A stretch of DNA of 64,000 bases from Desulfopila sp. IMCC35008 (GTDB lineage Bacteria; Desulfobacterota; Desulfobulbia; Desulfobulbales; Desulfocapsaceae). The stretch covers positions 2,258,501 to 2,322,500 of the forward strand of contig NZ_CP050700.1 in NCBI RefSeq assembly GCF_010646885.2, read 5' to 3'. Of this stretch, positions 9,653 through 18,567 are shown piece after piece. The notes beneath the pieces are model-generated. The model searched no databases and was not told where the DNA came from. It saw only the letters and a program-made list of their open reading frames with translations. The translations under genes and the position numbers were made by a program. Each line of letters starts with the position of its first letter. Position 1 is the first letter of the stretch.

Positions 9653-9874
9653 TTATTTTTCAACGAGTTTATATGTTTTGCCTGAGTAGGAGACAGTATC
9701 TCCTGCCTTGAGTTGTTTTCCCCGCTGTTTTTCCACGGTGTCATTTACTAAAACATCACCGTACTGTATTCGGATTTTGGCTTCAAAACCATCCTGAACC
9801 ATTTCTGCCAGTTTCAGAAATTGCCCGAGGCGAATAGGCAGGTCAGCTACGGCAAAGATATTTTCTGTACTCAT
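9653..9874 (-). CDS. Small S4-domain RNA-binding protein
   Basis: About 73 residues from the ATG at 9874; the frame stays open to a GTG at 10060, but that N-terminal extension is not S4-like. The sequence LPIRLGQFLKLAEMVQDG, then GDVLVNDTVEKQRGKQLKAGDTV, is a complete stand-alone S4 fold of the YbcJ/YaaA type, which binds structured RNA. The exact RNA partner is unknown. No clear Shine-Dalgarno supports any start. It lies 45 nt upstream of the selenoprotein gene on the same strand, so the two may share a transcript. Confidence 0.75.
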   Translation of the reverse strand: MSTENIFAVADLPIRLGQFLKLAEMVQDGFEAKIRIQYGDVLVNDTVEKQRGKQLKAGDTVSYSGKTYKLVEK

Positions 9875-10221
9875 AGGAATGTTATTGTATTGATACATGA
9901 TTGTTGAGCTACTAAGAATCGAACTACAGGACGATTCCGGATTATTACAAGGTGAACCGAATAGGGTAATGTACCATCGCGCACGGATCTGTAAAAATAA
10001 CATACGATCTTGCAGCACGAGACGCAATAGGATATCCTGTTTCTGACTATAAGAAATCACATCACAAATTGAAAATCATAATTAGATGAACAGTGAACCT
10101 GAATCGCCATAAATCGTTGAATAGCTGGATTGAGAAGAGGGGAAGGATTCTTGACAGTACAAAAGACTAAAGGGGCCTACAGGATGTTACTTTCGAAAAA
10201 TATAAAATTGGAGGATAGATG

Positions 10222-10725
10222 ATGATGGAAAAAATTGGTAAATGGCTGCCGAAGGTAAGTATTGCTGCGGCCTTGCTGGCGATGACGATGAGCGGTTGTT
10301 CTTCGAATATGTATAGCTCCAGTAACCCGTCGATGTCGGCAGAAATGGGTCCTGTCACAAATCTTGTCGGCAATTTTGATGATATTGAACTGCCTGTAGA
10401 TCTGAAATGGAACTCTGAAAAAAGCATGGCCATTCGTACCGACTCTTTCAAGGGCGGCATCCTCAATTATAGTGGCCGTGTTGAACTGAGCTCCCTGAAG
10501 GACTTCATCATCACATCCATGGAAAACAAGAAATGGAAACTGGTTGGCGAAGCTCAGTATAAGAACGTCCTTCTCGCTTTCACCAAACCGAACAGGACCT
10601 GTATGGTTATTCTTGATGAAGGGGTCGGAGGGAGTTTCGGAACCACAAGTGTGACTCTTTATGTAACAGTGGATATTGCGGCAGCCGGCCAATTGAATCC
10701 ATTCGGAGAGCCGATTAATAATTGA
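10222..10725 (+). CDS. Lipoprotein of unknown function
   Basis: About 167 residues. Three consecutive ATGs (10219, 10222, 10225) compete; GGAGG at 10210-10214 best fits the second. A hydrophobic signal (AAALLAMTM) ends in the lipobox MSGC, so the mature protein should be lipid-anchored on a cysteine near position 26. After a Ser/Asn-rich stretch the body (about 45-165) is a compact alpha/beta domain with LPVDLKWNSEKSM and VNVTLYV-like strands. I do not recognise a named family with certainty, though similar lipoproteins are common in deltaproteobacteria. It is monocistronic, with a terminator directly after it. Confidence 0.75.
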   Translation: MMEKIGKWLPKVSIAAALLAMTMSGCSSNMYSSSNPSMSAEMGPVTNLVGNFDDIELPVDLKWNSEKSMAIRTDSFKGGILNYSGRVELSSLKDFIITSMENKKWKLVGEAQYKNVLLAFTKPNRTCMVILDEGVGGSFGTTSVTLYVTVDIAAAGQLNPFGEPINN

Positions 10726-10739
10726 TTGTTAGCGAAAAG

Positions 10740-10777
10740 GCGGCAGGGCGCGTATTATGTGCTCCCTGCTGCTTTTT
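10740..10777 (+). terminator. Intrinsic terminator between convergent lipoprotein and ADH genes
   Basis: A GC-rich 12-position stem (10740-10751 with 10761-10772, one mismatch and one G-U pair) is followed by five T residues. On the opposite strand the stem is followed by CTTTT, so it may serve both convergent genes. Confidence 0.7.
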
Positions 10778-10783
10778 ACCATT

Positions 10784-11962
10784 TCATGGTAAACCGTTGC
10801 TCTCGCGAAGACACTGTCGCAATATTCTTTCGACTAATTGCTCGTCGTATTCGCGCATTCTCCACACTTTGGCAAGGGCCTGACTGTTCCTTGCGATTTT
10901 CGGTAAGTCCTGTTCATTCACACCAATGTCCTCGAGATAGGTCGGGGCACCAATTGAAGCATACCAACTTCGTAGATTGCCAAGAGTGGCAAGTACGCCT
11001 GATGGTGCGTAAAGAGAGTCTGCCGTTATCCTGAAAAACTGCTGAATACGATCACCCACGTCTTTATGCCTGGATTCCATCCAGCCAGGCCCAACGATGG
11101 CAAGCCCTGCACCATGAGGAATATTATAAAGTGCGGACAGGGAGTGCTCAATTAAGTGCATTGGAAAACCCACCTTGCCAAGGCCGGAAGCGCAGAGTCC
11201 GTTTAAGGTGAGGGCACTGCTCCACATCAAGTTGGCACGAGCCTGGTAATCAGAGGGATTGTCCAGGGCCAATTGGCAATTGCCAAACAGGGTGCTGGCA
11301 AGCCCTTCCATGTAATGATATTGTACAGTGGCATCAGGCTGTTTGTTGGTGAAATAAAACTCGAAAATATGAGTCAAGGCATCAATGCAACCGTACGCTG
11401 TCTGATTACCAGGTACCGTAAATGTCGTTTTCGGGTCTATAATAGCTGTTTTGGGGAACAGGTGCCTATTGGCAAACCCGAATTTTTGGCAGGTGTCAAC
11501 GTTTGTCAGAACCATGCCTGAGTTCACCTCCGACCCTGAGGCGGCAATGGTCGGGACCGTAACAACAGGCAGAGTTGAGCGAACAGATTTTTTGCCAGTA
11601 AAGAACTTCCACACATCGTGCTGCACCACACTGCCAGCCCCAATCGCCTTGGCCGAATCGATAACGGAGCCCCCACCGAGCCCACAGATGACTTCGATAT
11701 TTTCCCTGCGTACTAGTTCTATCCCTTTCCTTACCTTTTCCAGTGTCGGATTTGGCATGACACCCTCAAGACAGAAAACAGTCCCACCATTTCCTGTTAT
11801 ACTTTCAGATACCTCATGAAAAATACCAGACTCTTTCGCTGAAGACATTCCGGTTACGAGCAGTACCCTTCTGCCCAGGGAGCACGTTTCTGCGCCAACA
11901 AGGGGGATTGTGTCCTGACCGAAAATAACCTTGGTAGGATTGTGGAAAACAAAATTCTGCAT
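10784..11962 (-). CDS. Iron-containing alcohol dehydrogenase (group III)
   Basis: 392 residues, normal for Fe-ADH. This family interconverts alcohols and aldehydes or ketones with NAD(P)H in the cytoplasm. The nucleotide-binding GGGSVIDSAKAIG lies at about residues 96-108. Metal ligands are expected from IDALTHIFE and from LIEHSLSALYNIPHGAG. The substrate cannot be told from sequence. It starts 3 nt after the rsmA stop and is the last gene of the pheA-tsaD-DUF2062-rsmA run; the association with rRNA and tRNA modification genes is probably positional rather than functional. Confidence 0.9.
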   Translation of the reverse strand: MQNFVFHNPTKVIFGQDTIPLVGAETCSLGRRVLLVTGMSSAKESGIFHEVSESITGNGGTVFCLEGVMPNPTLEKVRKGIELVRRENIEVICGLGGGSVIDSAKAIGAGSVVQHDVWKFFTGKKSVRSTLPVVTVPTIAASGSEVNSGMVLTNVDTCQKFGFANRHLFPKTAIIDPKTTFTVPGNQTAYGCIDALTHIFEFYFTNKQPDATVQYHYMEGLASTLFGNCQLALDNPSDYQARANLMWSSALTLNGLCASGLGKVGFPMHLIEHSLSALYNIPHGAGLAIVGPGWMESRHKDVGDRIQQFFRITADSLYAPSGVLATLGNLRSWYASIGAPTYLEDIGVNEQDLPKIARNSQALAKVWRMREYDEQLVERILRQCLRESNGLP

Positions 11963-11965
11963 TGA

Positions 11966-12880
11966 TCACCAGCTACCTTTTTCTCTTTTTATAATTCTTT
12001 CAAAAGAGACGGCAAGCTTTATAAACTGATCCACGGAGAGGACTTCCGGTCTAACTGATGGAGATATGCCTGCATCTTCAATAGCTTCAAGTGTTAATCG
12101 TTTATTTTCCTGTTTGTCGAGACTTTTGTCAGGTGAGAAAAAGCAGCAGTTCGCAAGAGTGTTGGATATGGTTTTACGACGCTGATTAAAAGACTGGCGG
12201 ATTATTTTCTGAAAAATGGGGAAATGTATCTCATCCCCATTTTCTGACACGGGTTTGTCAGCATGGAAAACCATCTTAATAATAACCGAGTCTATCTTAG
12301 GCCTTGGGTGAAACTCGGCCGGTTTTAAAGTCATGAGTTTGGAAATTGTCGCACAGCTCTGCAAGAGTACTGATGGAATTCCATATTCTTTTGTCGATGG
12401 TATAGCCATCAATCTCTCACCAACCTCCTTTTGCAGCATGATTACAGCCGATTCCACTAGATGCCGGTTTTCTATAAGTTTAAAAATAAAGGGGTTGGAG
12501 ATAGAGTAAGGGAGGTTGGCAACGATCTTCAGGGGGCCGCCACAGGTCGCAAAAAGATCATCAAAGTCTGCTTTTAAGACATCCAGGTGAATGATCGTAA
12601 CGTTTTCAGGAAGATCATTCTCTTCCTCATGGAACCTGACTATTCCACTGTCTATTTCGAGGCCGACTACATTTTGGGCCGCTTCGGCCAAAGGTTGAGT
12701 CAGGGCTCCAAGTCCAACACCAACCTCGACAATGGTATCATCAGCCTGAACTTTAGCGGCCTTGACAATATTAATAGCAGTCTTGCTGTTGACCAGAAAG
12801 TTCTGCCCAAATCTTTTTTTGGGTGCGAGGTTATGGTCACTCAGGGCATTTCTGGTTTGTCCGTATCGGGTCATTGGCAT
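11966..12880 (-). CDS. rsmA: 16S rRNA (A1518/A1519) N6-dimethyltransferase
   Basis: 304 residues from the ATG at 12880. The frame extends upstream through the DUF2062 gene but that part is not RsmA-like. RsmA (KsgA) dimethylates two adjacent adenines in helix 45 of 16S rRNA during 30S maturation. Seen in sequence: PKKRFGQNFLV near the N-terminus, SAM motif I VEVGVGLGALT, the NLPYSISNPFIFKL catalytic block, and the C-terminal Arg-rich SFNQRRKT helix. The start is 5 nt after the DUF2062 stop, suggesting translational coupling. A second ATG at 12874 is an equally possible start. Confidence 0.93.
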   Translation of the reverse strand: MPMTRYGQTRNALSDHNLAPKKRFGQNFLVNSKTAINIVKAAKVQADDTIVEVGVGLGALTQPLAEAAQNVVGLEIDSGIVRFHEEENDLPENVTIIHLDVLKADFDDLFATCGGPLKIVANLPYSISNPFIFKLIENRHLVESAVIMLQKEVGERLMAIPSTKEYGIPSVLLQSCATISKLMTLKPAEFHPRPKIDSVIIKMVFHADKPVSENGDEIHFPIFQKIIRQSFNQRRKTISNTLANCCFFSPDKSLDKQENKRLTLEAIEDAGISPSVRPEVLSVDQFIKLAVSFERIIKREKGSW

Positions 12881-12885
12881 TGATA

Positions 12886-13386
12886 TCAGTGAAGAATCCT
12901 TTTCTGGATTCGTTTTTTCTTGATTGAAATGAAAAAGTAAAGTGAGAAATAGTAGCTTGCTATCGTAAAAGGTAAAGCAAGGACGGTTCCACCAGCCAGC
13001 ATGACAGCAAGTGTCTCGAAACCAAGCCCGGCTATTGCGTTTATGGAGGTTGAAAGAGAATCTCCTGTAATCAGGGGCGCGACAATGCTTTTCACCTTCG
13101 ACCAACTTAAATGGTAAGGAGTTATTACATTACCAATCTTCATTGAAAAAAAATAAATAGGCAGGTACGTGAGCGGGTTGCACACTATCCAACTGCTTAA
13201 GATCCCGGCGATCGTTGAGGTCCTGGTAGCTAGTGTGAGCAGAATGATGGCTACAGTATGCAAAGGCATGGTCGGGGTGACACCAATAAAAACTCCTATG
13301 GCAAAACCGCCAGCTAAGGCGTAGGGATCACCCTTAAGCCGCTGGAAACGCCGATAATAATATCGTGGTATCCGACTGAAATTCAT
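12886..13386 (-). CDS. DUF2062 membrane protein
   Basis: 166 residues. A basic N-terminus (RIPRYYYRRFQRLKG) leads into a DUF2062 domain: GDPYALAGGFAIGVFIGVTP, then hydrophobic segments around residues 40-70 and 115-150 with the conserved NPLTYLPIY turn. It is likely an inner-membrane protein with two or three helices. Function is unknown; related domains are sometimes fused to glycosyltransferases. It sits between tsaD (12 nt) and rsmA (5 nt) in one transcription unit. Confidence 0.85.
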   Translation of the reverse strand: MNFSRIPRYYYRRFQRLKGDPYALAGGFAIGVFIGVTPTMPLHTVAIILLTLATRTSTIAGILSSWIVCNPLTYLPIYFFSMKIGNVITPYHLSWSKVKSIVAPLITGDSLSTSINAIAGLGFETLAVMLAGGTVLALPFTIASYYFSLYFFISIKKKRIQKRILH

Positions 13387-13398
13387 GGCCGAATCGGT

Positions 13399-14400
13399 TT
13401 ATCCGAGGATTGATCTTGAATACACATCTTCATCATACTCCATTTGTCCGAGGAGTTGAAATTTATGGTATCCTGCAAAGGCGATCATTGCTCCGTTGTC
13501 GGTACATAATGATGGTGAGGGGACGTGCAAGTTGTATCCTGCTTTGGTGCAACGCGTTTTTAGTTCCTGGCGAAGGCGATTGTTGGCCGATACTCCGCCC
13601 CCGAGAACAAGAGTCTTAATTCCTTGAAGTTCGGCTGCTTTTAAGGTTTTTTCTGCAAGGATATCGACAACGGCTTCCTGAAAAGAGGCGCAGATGTTAG
13701 GGATGTGGAGTTCCTGGTTTTTTTGCTTGTGCTGGTTGCAGTGATTGAGGACAGCGGTTTTCACACCACTAAAACTGAAATCCAAAGAGCCCTCTTCCAG
13801 ACGTGCCCGTGGGAAGCGTATAGCGCTGCCGTTTCCATTTCCTGCAGTTGCAGATACATGGGGGCCTCCGGGGTAGGGGAGGTTGAGGAGTTTGGCGACC
13901 TTATCAAAGGCCTCGCCTGCAGCGTCATCCCGGGTCCTTCCCAAATGTTGAAACTCATTATATCCGTCAACCCGGAAAATAGAACTGGTCCCACCGGATA
14001 CGATTAAGGCTACAAAGGGGAACTCAACTTGTTGTTCAAGTAAAACTGAAAGGATGTGCCCGGCCATGTGGTCCACACCGATAAAAGGGATACCGGTTCG
14101 GTAGGAAACAGATTTGGCGTAAGAAAAACCTACAAGCAAAGAGCCAATAAGGCCGGGACCCTGGGTGGTGGCAATGAGGTTTACATCATCAAGAGCTATG
14201 TTGGCCTCATGGAGAGCCTTGGAGACAATGGGGTGGATGTTTTCCAGATGGCGACGGGAAGCAAGTTCTGGCACAACTCCGCCGAACCGGCTATGTATCT
14301 CATCCTGGCTGCTCAAAACACTTGAAAGAAGTGTATCGCCGTCTTTCAGCACCGCAGCCGCAGTATCATCACATGAACTTTCAATGCCTAATATGTACAT
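13399..14400 (-). CDS. tsaD: tRNA N6-adenosine threonylcarbamoyltransferase
   Basis: 333 residues from MYILGIESSCDDT, chosen because the family starts exactly there; an upstream in-frame start at 14415 adds only five residues. TsaD transfers threonylcarbamoyl to A37 of ANN-decoding tRNAs, together with TsaB and TsaE. Metal-binding HMAGH (about residues 107-111), the ASKH-fold GVVPELASRRH, and the late GGGVSANNRLR motif are all present. Its partner genes are not in this window. It lies 57 nt downstream of pheA and 12 nt upstream of the DUF2062 gene. Confidence 0.95.
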   Translation of the reverse strand: MYILGIESSCDDTAAAVLKDGDTLLSSVLSSQDEIHSRFGGVVPELASRRHLENIHPIVSKALHEANIALDDVNLIATTQGPGLIGSLLVGFSYAKSVSYRTGIPFIGVDHMAGHILSVLLEQQVEFPFVALIVSGGTSSIFRVDGYNEFQHLGRTRDDAAGEAFDKVAKLLNLPYPGGPHVSATAGNGNGSAIRFPRARLEEGSLDFSFSGVKTAVLNHCNQHKQKNQELHIPNICASFQEAVVDILAEKTLKAAELQGIKTLVLGGGVSANNRLRQELKTRCTKAGYNLHVPSPSLCTDNGAMIAFAGYHKFQLLGQMEYDEDVYSRSILG

Positions 14401-14457
14401 AGTAAAACAAACCAACCAAATATGATGACCCTGAACTTCGCATCTGCCTGAAAAGGA

Positions 14458-15543
14458 TCAGGCATCCCCCTGAGGGTACGAACCGAGCCACTCAAAGTAA
14501 GAACAGAATGAATTGATTCTGTCACAACCTCGTTTAATATTATCGTCCTCTATATGGCCAAGCATATCCAGGAAAAACATATACTTCCATTGTTTCCCTT
14601 TGATAGGCCGGGACTCAATTTTTGCCAGGTTAATATTTTCTTCAGAAAGGATGGTGAGGATCTCATTGAGGGCGCCGGGTCTGTCCATTAAGCCAATGAG
14701 CAGGGAAGTGCGATCTGCCCCGCTTGGGGTCGGTGATTTTTCACCTATGACCAGGAACCTGGTGGTGTTGCCCATATAATCCTCTATGCCCTTAACTACA
14801 ACCTGGAGTTCATAAGTTTTGATAGCAAGCGAGGATGCGATAGCCCCAATGTTCGGATTGTTAGCAGCCATCTGGGCTGCAGCACCTGTAGAGAATACCT
14901 CAAGAGTAGGTATAGAAGGCAGGTTTTGTCTCAGCCAGTTACGGCACTGGGCGAGTGGTTGCGCATGTGAGGCCACTGTCTGAATATCTTCGATATTACC
15001 GGACCGGCAAACGAGATTGTGGCTAATCTCGAGTCGGAGTTCACCACAGATTTGCACCCGATATTTCATAAATGAGTCAAGTGTTGAAAAAACAGCTCCT
15101 TCAATGGAGTTTTCAACAGGGACGATTCCGTATGTGGTCCTTCCTTTTTCTACTTCTGCAAATACATCGTCGATGGTGTCCATCGGCTTATAACTGGCAG
15201 AATGGCCAAAATATTTCACACCTGCAAGATGAGTGAATGTCGCTTCGGGTCCCAGGTATGCAACTTCGGCCTTTCTCTGACTGAGACGACAGGTTGTAAT
15301 TATCTCGTGAAAAATTGACCGAAGGGCATCTTCCGGAAACGTTTCGTGGTTATTCGCAAGGAGTCTCTCGTAAATCTGGCGTTCACGAAGTGGGTCCCAT
15401 TTGGCGCGATTTCCTTCATCCTTAAGTTTGCCGATATCCTTGGCCAGACTAATTCGTTCCTTCAGGAGTTTAAGGATAGTATTGTCTATATGATCGATTT
15501 GATCACGTACACTGCCTATAGCTGGTTTGGTTTTTTCTGCCAT
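14458..15543 (-). CDS. pheA: Bifunctional chorismate mutase/prephenate dehydratase (P-protein)
   Basis: 361 residues in three parts. Residues 1-90 are an AroQ-type chorismate mutase (IDHIDNTILKLLKERISLA). Residues 95-270 are the prephenate dehydratase (AYLGPEATFTH, GIVPVENSIEG, then the catalytic TTRFLVIG). Residues 280-355 are a regulatory ACT domain with the ESRP motif that binds phenylalanine. It converts chorismate to phenylpyruvate in phenylalanine synthesis. Feedback inhibition by Phe is expected from the intact ACT domain. It is the first gene of a five-gene minus-strand operon and is divergent from the DUF39 gene. Confidence 0.95.
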   Translation of the reverse strand: MAEKTKPAIGSVRDQIDHIDNTILKLLKERISLAKDIGKLKDEGNRAKWDPLRERQIYERLLANNHETFPEDALRSIFHEIITTCRLSQRKAEVAYLGPEATFTHLAGVKYFGHSASYKPMDTIDDVFAEVEKGRTTYGIVPVENSIEGAVFSTLDSFMKYRVQICGELRLEISHNLVCRSGNIEDIQTVASHAQPLAQCRNWLRQNLPSIPTLEVFSTGAAAQMAANNPNIGAIASSLAIKTYELQVVVKGIEDYMGNTTRFLVIGEKSPTPSGADRTSLLIGLMDRPGALNEILTILSEENINLAKIESRPIKGKQWKYMFFLDMLGHIEDDNIKRGCDRINSFCSYFEWLGSYPQGDA

Positions 15544-15837
15544 ACTGCGTCCTGTAATAACATGAGATCCATCTATTTCGTCGATTGCTTTGCGCCAAGC
15601 GGGGTGGGGAGGTTAGCCAAGGTGTTGATATTGCGTTGGTGTAATATGGCCAGGCAGTACAATCCGCTCTTGCGTGAATTTCTTTTGAAGTAGACAAGTT
15701 ATGGAAAAGAGGGAACTCTGTCAAGTTGTAAAAAACACGAGACTTAAGGAATTCTTCTTTTCATTTTTAGGAGAGTCGTGGTAAACATTTGCTGTTGCAG
15801 TACTTTCCAATAATAATTTCCAACTACGTGAGAGTGT

Positions 15838-17010
15838 ATGTCCACGACGAAACCTGAAAAAACAATCGAAGAAATCAACGCCAGAATTAAAGCCGGTGAG
15901 GCTGTAGTGGTTACAGCCGAAGAAATGACCTCTATAGTACGTGAAAGAGGGGCTGAGCAGGCGGCTATAGAGGTCGATGTCGTTACGACAGGCACGTTTG
16001 CACCTATGTGCTCATCCGGCCTATTTTTTAACTTTGGGCAAATGACACCCACCATAAAGGCCTCGAAAGTGTGGCTCAACAAAGTTCAGGCCTATGCCGG
16101 AATTGCAGCAGTCGATGCATATATAGGGGCAACTGAACCATCTGAGGATGACCCTCTCAACAAAATTTACCCTGGGGAATTCAGGTATGGTGGCGGTCAT
16201 GTCATTGAAGACCTGCTTCGTGGGAAAAAGTTATTGCTCGAAGCAAAGGCATACGGGACAGATTGCTATGCTGCCAGGAAGATGAAAAAAGAGATAACTC
16301 TCGACGATCTCCCTTATGCGCTGTTATGTAATCCTCGAAATGGTTACCAGAACTATAATTGTGCCGTAAATCTATCTGATAAGGCGGTTTATACATATAT
16401 GGGCATGCTTAAACCCAATTGCCGTAATGCCAATTATTGCAGTGCCGGCGAGCTGAGCCCGTTAATGAATGACCCCCTGTATAAAACTATTGGAATCGGT
16501 ACCCGAATATTTCTCGGAGGTGCCACAGGATACGTAACCTGGCATGGTACGCAACACAACCCTGCTGCACCGCGCGTTGAAGGAGGTACTCCCCGCAGAC
16601 CTGCCGGAACACTAATGGTTCAGGGGGATCTCAAAGAAATGTCGCCCGACTGGATTCGTGGTCTCTCGATTCTCGGTTATGGTGCATCTCTTGCTGTGGG
16701 GCTGGGTATCCCAATCCCGGTTCTTAATGAGGAGATGGCGCGATATACAGGTGTGGCAGACGAAGACATATTTACCCAGGTTGTAGATTACGGTCACGAT
16801 TATACTAATGGTATTGCGAGGAACTACGGAGAGGTCAGTTATAAGCAGCTAAAGTCAGGTACCATCATCGTTAATGGCAAGGAAGTGCAAACTGCCCCGT
16901 TATCAAGTATCACCAAGGCCAGGGAAATTGCTGAAATCCTCAAAAGGCAGATTCATGATGGATCATTTCTATTAAACAAACCTGCCCAATTATTACCGGA
17001 TGGGCAATAA
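15838..17010 (+). CDS. Homocysteine biosynthesis protein (DUF39/HcyBio, COG1900)
   Basis: 390 residues of the DUF39 family, found in methanogens and many sulfate reducers and linked genetically to making homocysteine from aspartate semialdehyde and sulfide. Conserved segments include FAPMCSSGLFFNFGQ, a Cys-containing YGTDCYAARK stretch, NYCSAGELSPLMNDP and GATGYVTWHGTQHNP. These cysteines are candidates for persulfide chemistry. The C-terminal CBS or ferredoxin module seen in some archaeal relatives is absent. The final codons overlap the start of larE by 11 nt, so the two are translated together. The Shine-Dalgarno (GAGAG) is weak. Confidence 0.88.
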   Translation: MSTTKPEKTIEEINARIKAGEAVVVTAEEMTSIVRERGAEQAAIEVDVVTTGTFAPMCSSGLFFNFGQMTPTIKASKVWLNKVQAYAGIAAVDAYIGATEPSEDDPLNKIYPGEFRYGGGHVIEDLLRGKKLLLEAKAYGTDCYAARKMKKEITLDDLPYALLCNPRNGYQNYNCAVNLSDKAVYTYMGMLKPNCRNANYCSAGELSPLMNDPLYKTIGIGTRIFLGGATGYVTWHGTQHNPAAPRVEGGTPRRPAGTLMVQGDLKEMSPDWIRGLSILGYGASLAVGLGIPIPVLNEEMARYTGVADEDIFTQVVDYGHDYTNGIARNYGEVSYKQLKSGTIIVNGKEVQTAPLSSITKAREIAEILKRQIHDGSFLLNKPAQLLPDGQ

Positions 17011-17809
17011 GGTGAAAGGGCCCATCAGCCTTGATCATAAAATTGGACACCTCCGTGCTCTATTAGTTGAGTTGAAGTCTGTTGCTGTTGCCTTCTCGGG
17101 TGGGATCGACTCTACAGTTCTCCTTGATAATGCATGTAAAGTGTTACCGCCGGGTAAGGTGCTCGCCTGCAATGTGGACTCATGTCTTGTGGCAAGGTCG
17201 GGCCAGGCTTTGGCAGACAAGGTACTTGCTACGCATTTTGCAGGGAGATGCGGGGTTCTCAGGATTAAAGAGGATTCGGAGAAAATCTCTGGATTCAAGG
17301 AGAATCCACCCGAGCGCTGCTATATCTGTAAACTTCATATTTACACATCTATACTGAAGGCAATTAAAGATGAGCAGGTGGTGCTTCTCGATGGCACGAA
17401 CAGTGATGACATGATGCAGGATCGACCTGGAATCAGGGCCGTTCGCGAAAAAAATATCAAAACACCTCTTGAGCAGTGCGGACTGACAAAAAAAGAAATC
17501 AGGGCCTATGGTAGAAGTAGAAACCTGATAAATGCAGATGTGCCATCCAACTCTTGCCTTGCAACTCGAATCCCACCTGGAATTGAAATAAACAACGGGA
17601 TTTTGGGAACAATAGAGGCAGCTGAGGAATTTCTATTGCAACAGGGTTTTAAAGGAAGCCGTGTACGCATGGGAGATGGACACACTATAATTGAGCTATC
17701 CGAATGCGATATCGAGAGGATGCTCGCTTCGGATAAACGCAGGGCAACAGTCGAATACTGTGAGAAGTATAATCTTGGTGTACCGTCTCTCAAGCTGCGA
17801 GGACGATAA
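17000..17809 (+). CDS. larE: LarE-type ATP-dependent sulfur transferase (PP-loop)
   Basis: 269 residues. The PP-loop SGGIDS (33-38) adenylates the substrate. Three cysteines are placed as in LarE forms reported to bind a [4Fe-4S] cluster: C107 and C110 in ERCYICK, and C186 in NSCLATR. LarE of lactobacilli uses only the last as a sacrificial sulfur donor, so this protein is more likely to be cluster-based and catalytic. LarE normally builds the nickel-pincer cofactor of lactate racemase, but larB, larC and larA are not nearby. Overlap with the DUF39 gene suggests instead a role in sulfur delivery for homocysteine synthesis (inference). Confidence 0.85.
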   Translation: MGNKVKGPISLDHKIGHLRALLVELKSVAVAFSGGIDSTVLLDNACKVLPPGKVLACNVDSCLVARSGQALADKVLATHFAGRCGVLRIKEDSEKISGFKENPPERCYICKLHIYTSILKAIKDEQVVLLDGTNSDDMMQDRPGIRAVREKNIKTPLEQCGLTKKEIRAYGRSRNLINADVPSNSCLATRIPPGIEINNGILGTIEAAEEFLLQQGFKGSRVRMGDGHTIIELSECDIERMLASDKRRATVEYCEKYNLGVPSLKLRGR

Positions 17810-17977
17810 GAAGTACTGAAAACACACATTATAAACGTATATTTTGTCTATTTAGTGCTTGATTCTGTCCGGTTATTCAATTATTGTGAGCGGGTTGTCT
17901 CTAACAGCCTGATAATTAAGGGCTGCCAAGGATAAACATCATTTTTCAAGTTCTCAACAATCAGTATCATTTTTTTT

Positions 17978-18006
17978 TTGACAATTGGAAAGAGGTTGAG
18001 TAAGCA
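17978..18006 (+). promoter_or_regulatory. Candidate sigma-70 promoter for the HU gene
   Basis: A perfect -35 TTGACA at 17978-17983 follows a run of T. At 17-bp spacing the -10 is TAAGCA (18001-18006), a poor match, so the exact -10 is uncertain. If used, transcription would begin near 18013, at the small leader ORF. Confidence 0.4.
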
Positions 18007-18013
18007 TCAACTC

Positions 18014-18064
18014 ATGAGAAAGGAGCAGCTTATTGCTGCCCTGGTAAAAGCGAAGAAAGATTAG
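18014..18064 (+). CDS. Possible 16-residue leader peptide upstream of HU
   Basis: ATG-started frame encoding [16 protein letters not shown] and a TAG stop, 13 nt before the HU start codon. Its first helix resembles the N-terminus of HU-family proteins (compare [14 protein letters not shown] downstream). No good Shine-Dalgarno precedes it, and at this length chance is a real possibility. It could be a regulatory upstream ORF or the stub of a duplicated HU gene. Confidence 0.3.
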   Translation: MRKEQLIAALVKAKKD

Positions 18065-18077
18065 CAGGGAGGAATTC

Positions 18078-18350
18078 ATGAACAAAAAGGAACTTATTGA
18101 AAGCATCGCCGGTGCCGCTGATATCAGCAAAGCAGCTGCAGAAAAAGCTTTGAACGGAACTCTCGCTGCAATAGCTGAGAGTCTGAAGAAGGGCGACAAG
18201 GTAACACTCGTTGGTTTTGGAACATTTTCTGTATCCAAGCGCGAAGCACGTCAGGGTCGCAATCCCCAAACTGGAAAAACTATTAAAATTCCAGCCAAGA
18301 AAGTTGCTAAATTCAAAGCTGGCAGCAAGCTGTCTGAGGCCATCAACTAA
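18078..18350 (+). CDS. HU family DNA-binding protein
   Basis: 90 residues, the standard HU length. It is a nucleoid protein that binds and bends DNA as a dimer. The helical N-terminal half ([14 protein letters not shown]) is followed by the conserved [21 protein letters not shown] beta-arm, with the Asn-Pro intercalating turn, and [13 protein letters not shown] at the end. GGGAGG lies just before the ATG, indicating strong translation. It is monocistronic, with a 200-nt trailer ending in a strong terminator next to cbiD. The paralogue (HU-alpha, HU-beta or IHF-like) cannot be assigned. Confidence 0.95.
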   Translation: MNKKELIESIAGAADISKAAAEKALNGTLAAIAESLKKGDKVTLVGFGTFSVSKREARQGRNPQTGKTIKIPAKKVAKFKAGSKLSEAIN

Positions 18351-18529
18351 GTCCTGATTTTAATCATGGATTTACTGACGTATTACTGCTAATCACGAGA
18401 CTGTGTAAAGATATCTTCTCTATGAAAGGAGTGATATTTATTATATAAATTCAGGATGGCAACGATAAGTTCTGCAACGGAAGTTGCTTCGTTCTCAAGC
18501 TTTCCTGATGCATAGTACGTAATAGTCAG

Positions 18530-18563
18530 AAGGCCGCTCCTGCAGAAGGAGCGGCCTTTTTTT
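18530..18563 (+). terminator. Strong terminator abutting cbiD
   Basis: Perfect 11-bp inverted repeat (18530-18540 and 18548-18558) with a 7-nt loop and a run of seven T (18557-18563). The 3' arm contains AAGGAG (18546-18551), the only Shine-Dalgarno-like sequence near the cbiD start, so folding would hide it. Confidence 0.85.
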
Positions 18564-18567
18564 GTTT

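Noticed and set aside
10151..10156. TTGACA upstream of the lipoprotein as a promoter
   Set aside because: No acceptable -10 hexamer lies at 16-18 bp spacing.
18351..18567. Cobalamin riboswitch upstream of cbiD
   Set aside because: I could not find a B12 box or the expected fold; the region reads as the HU 3' trailer with a terminator.
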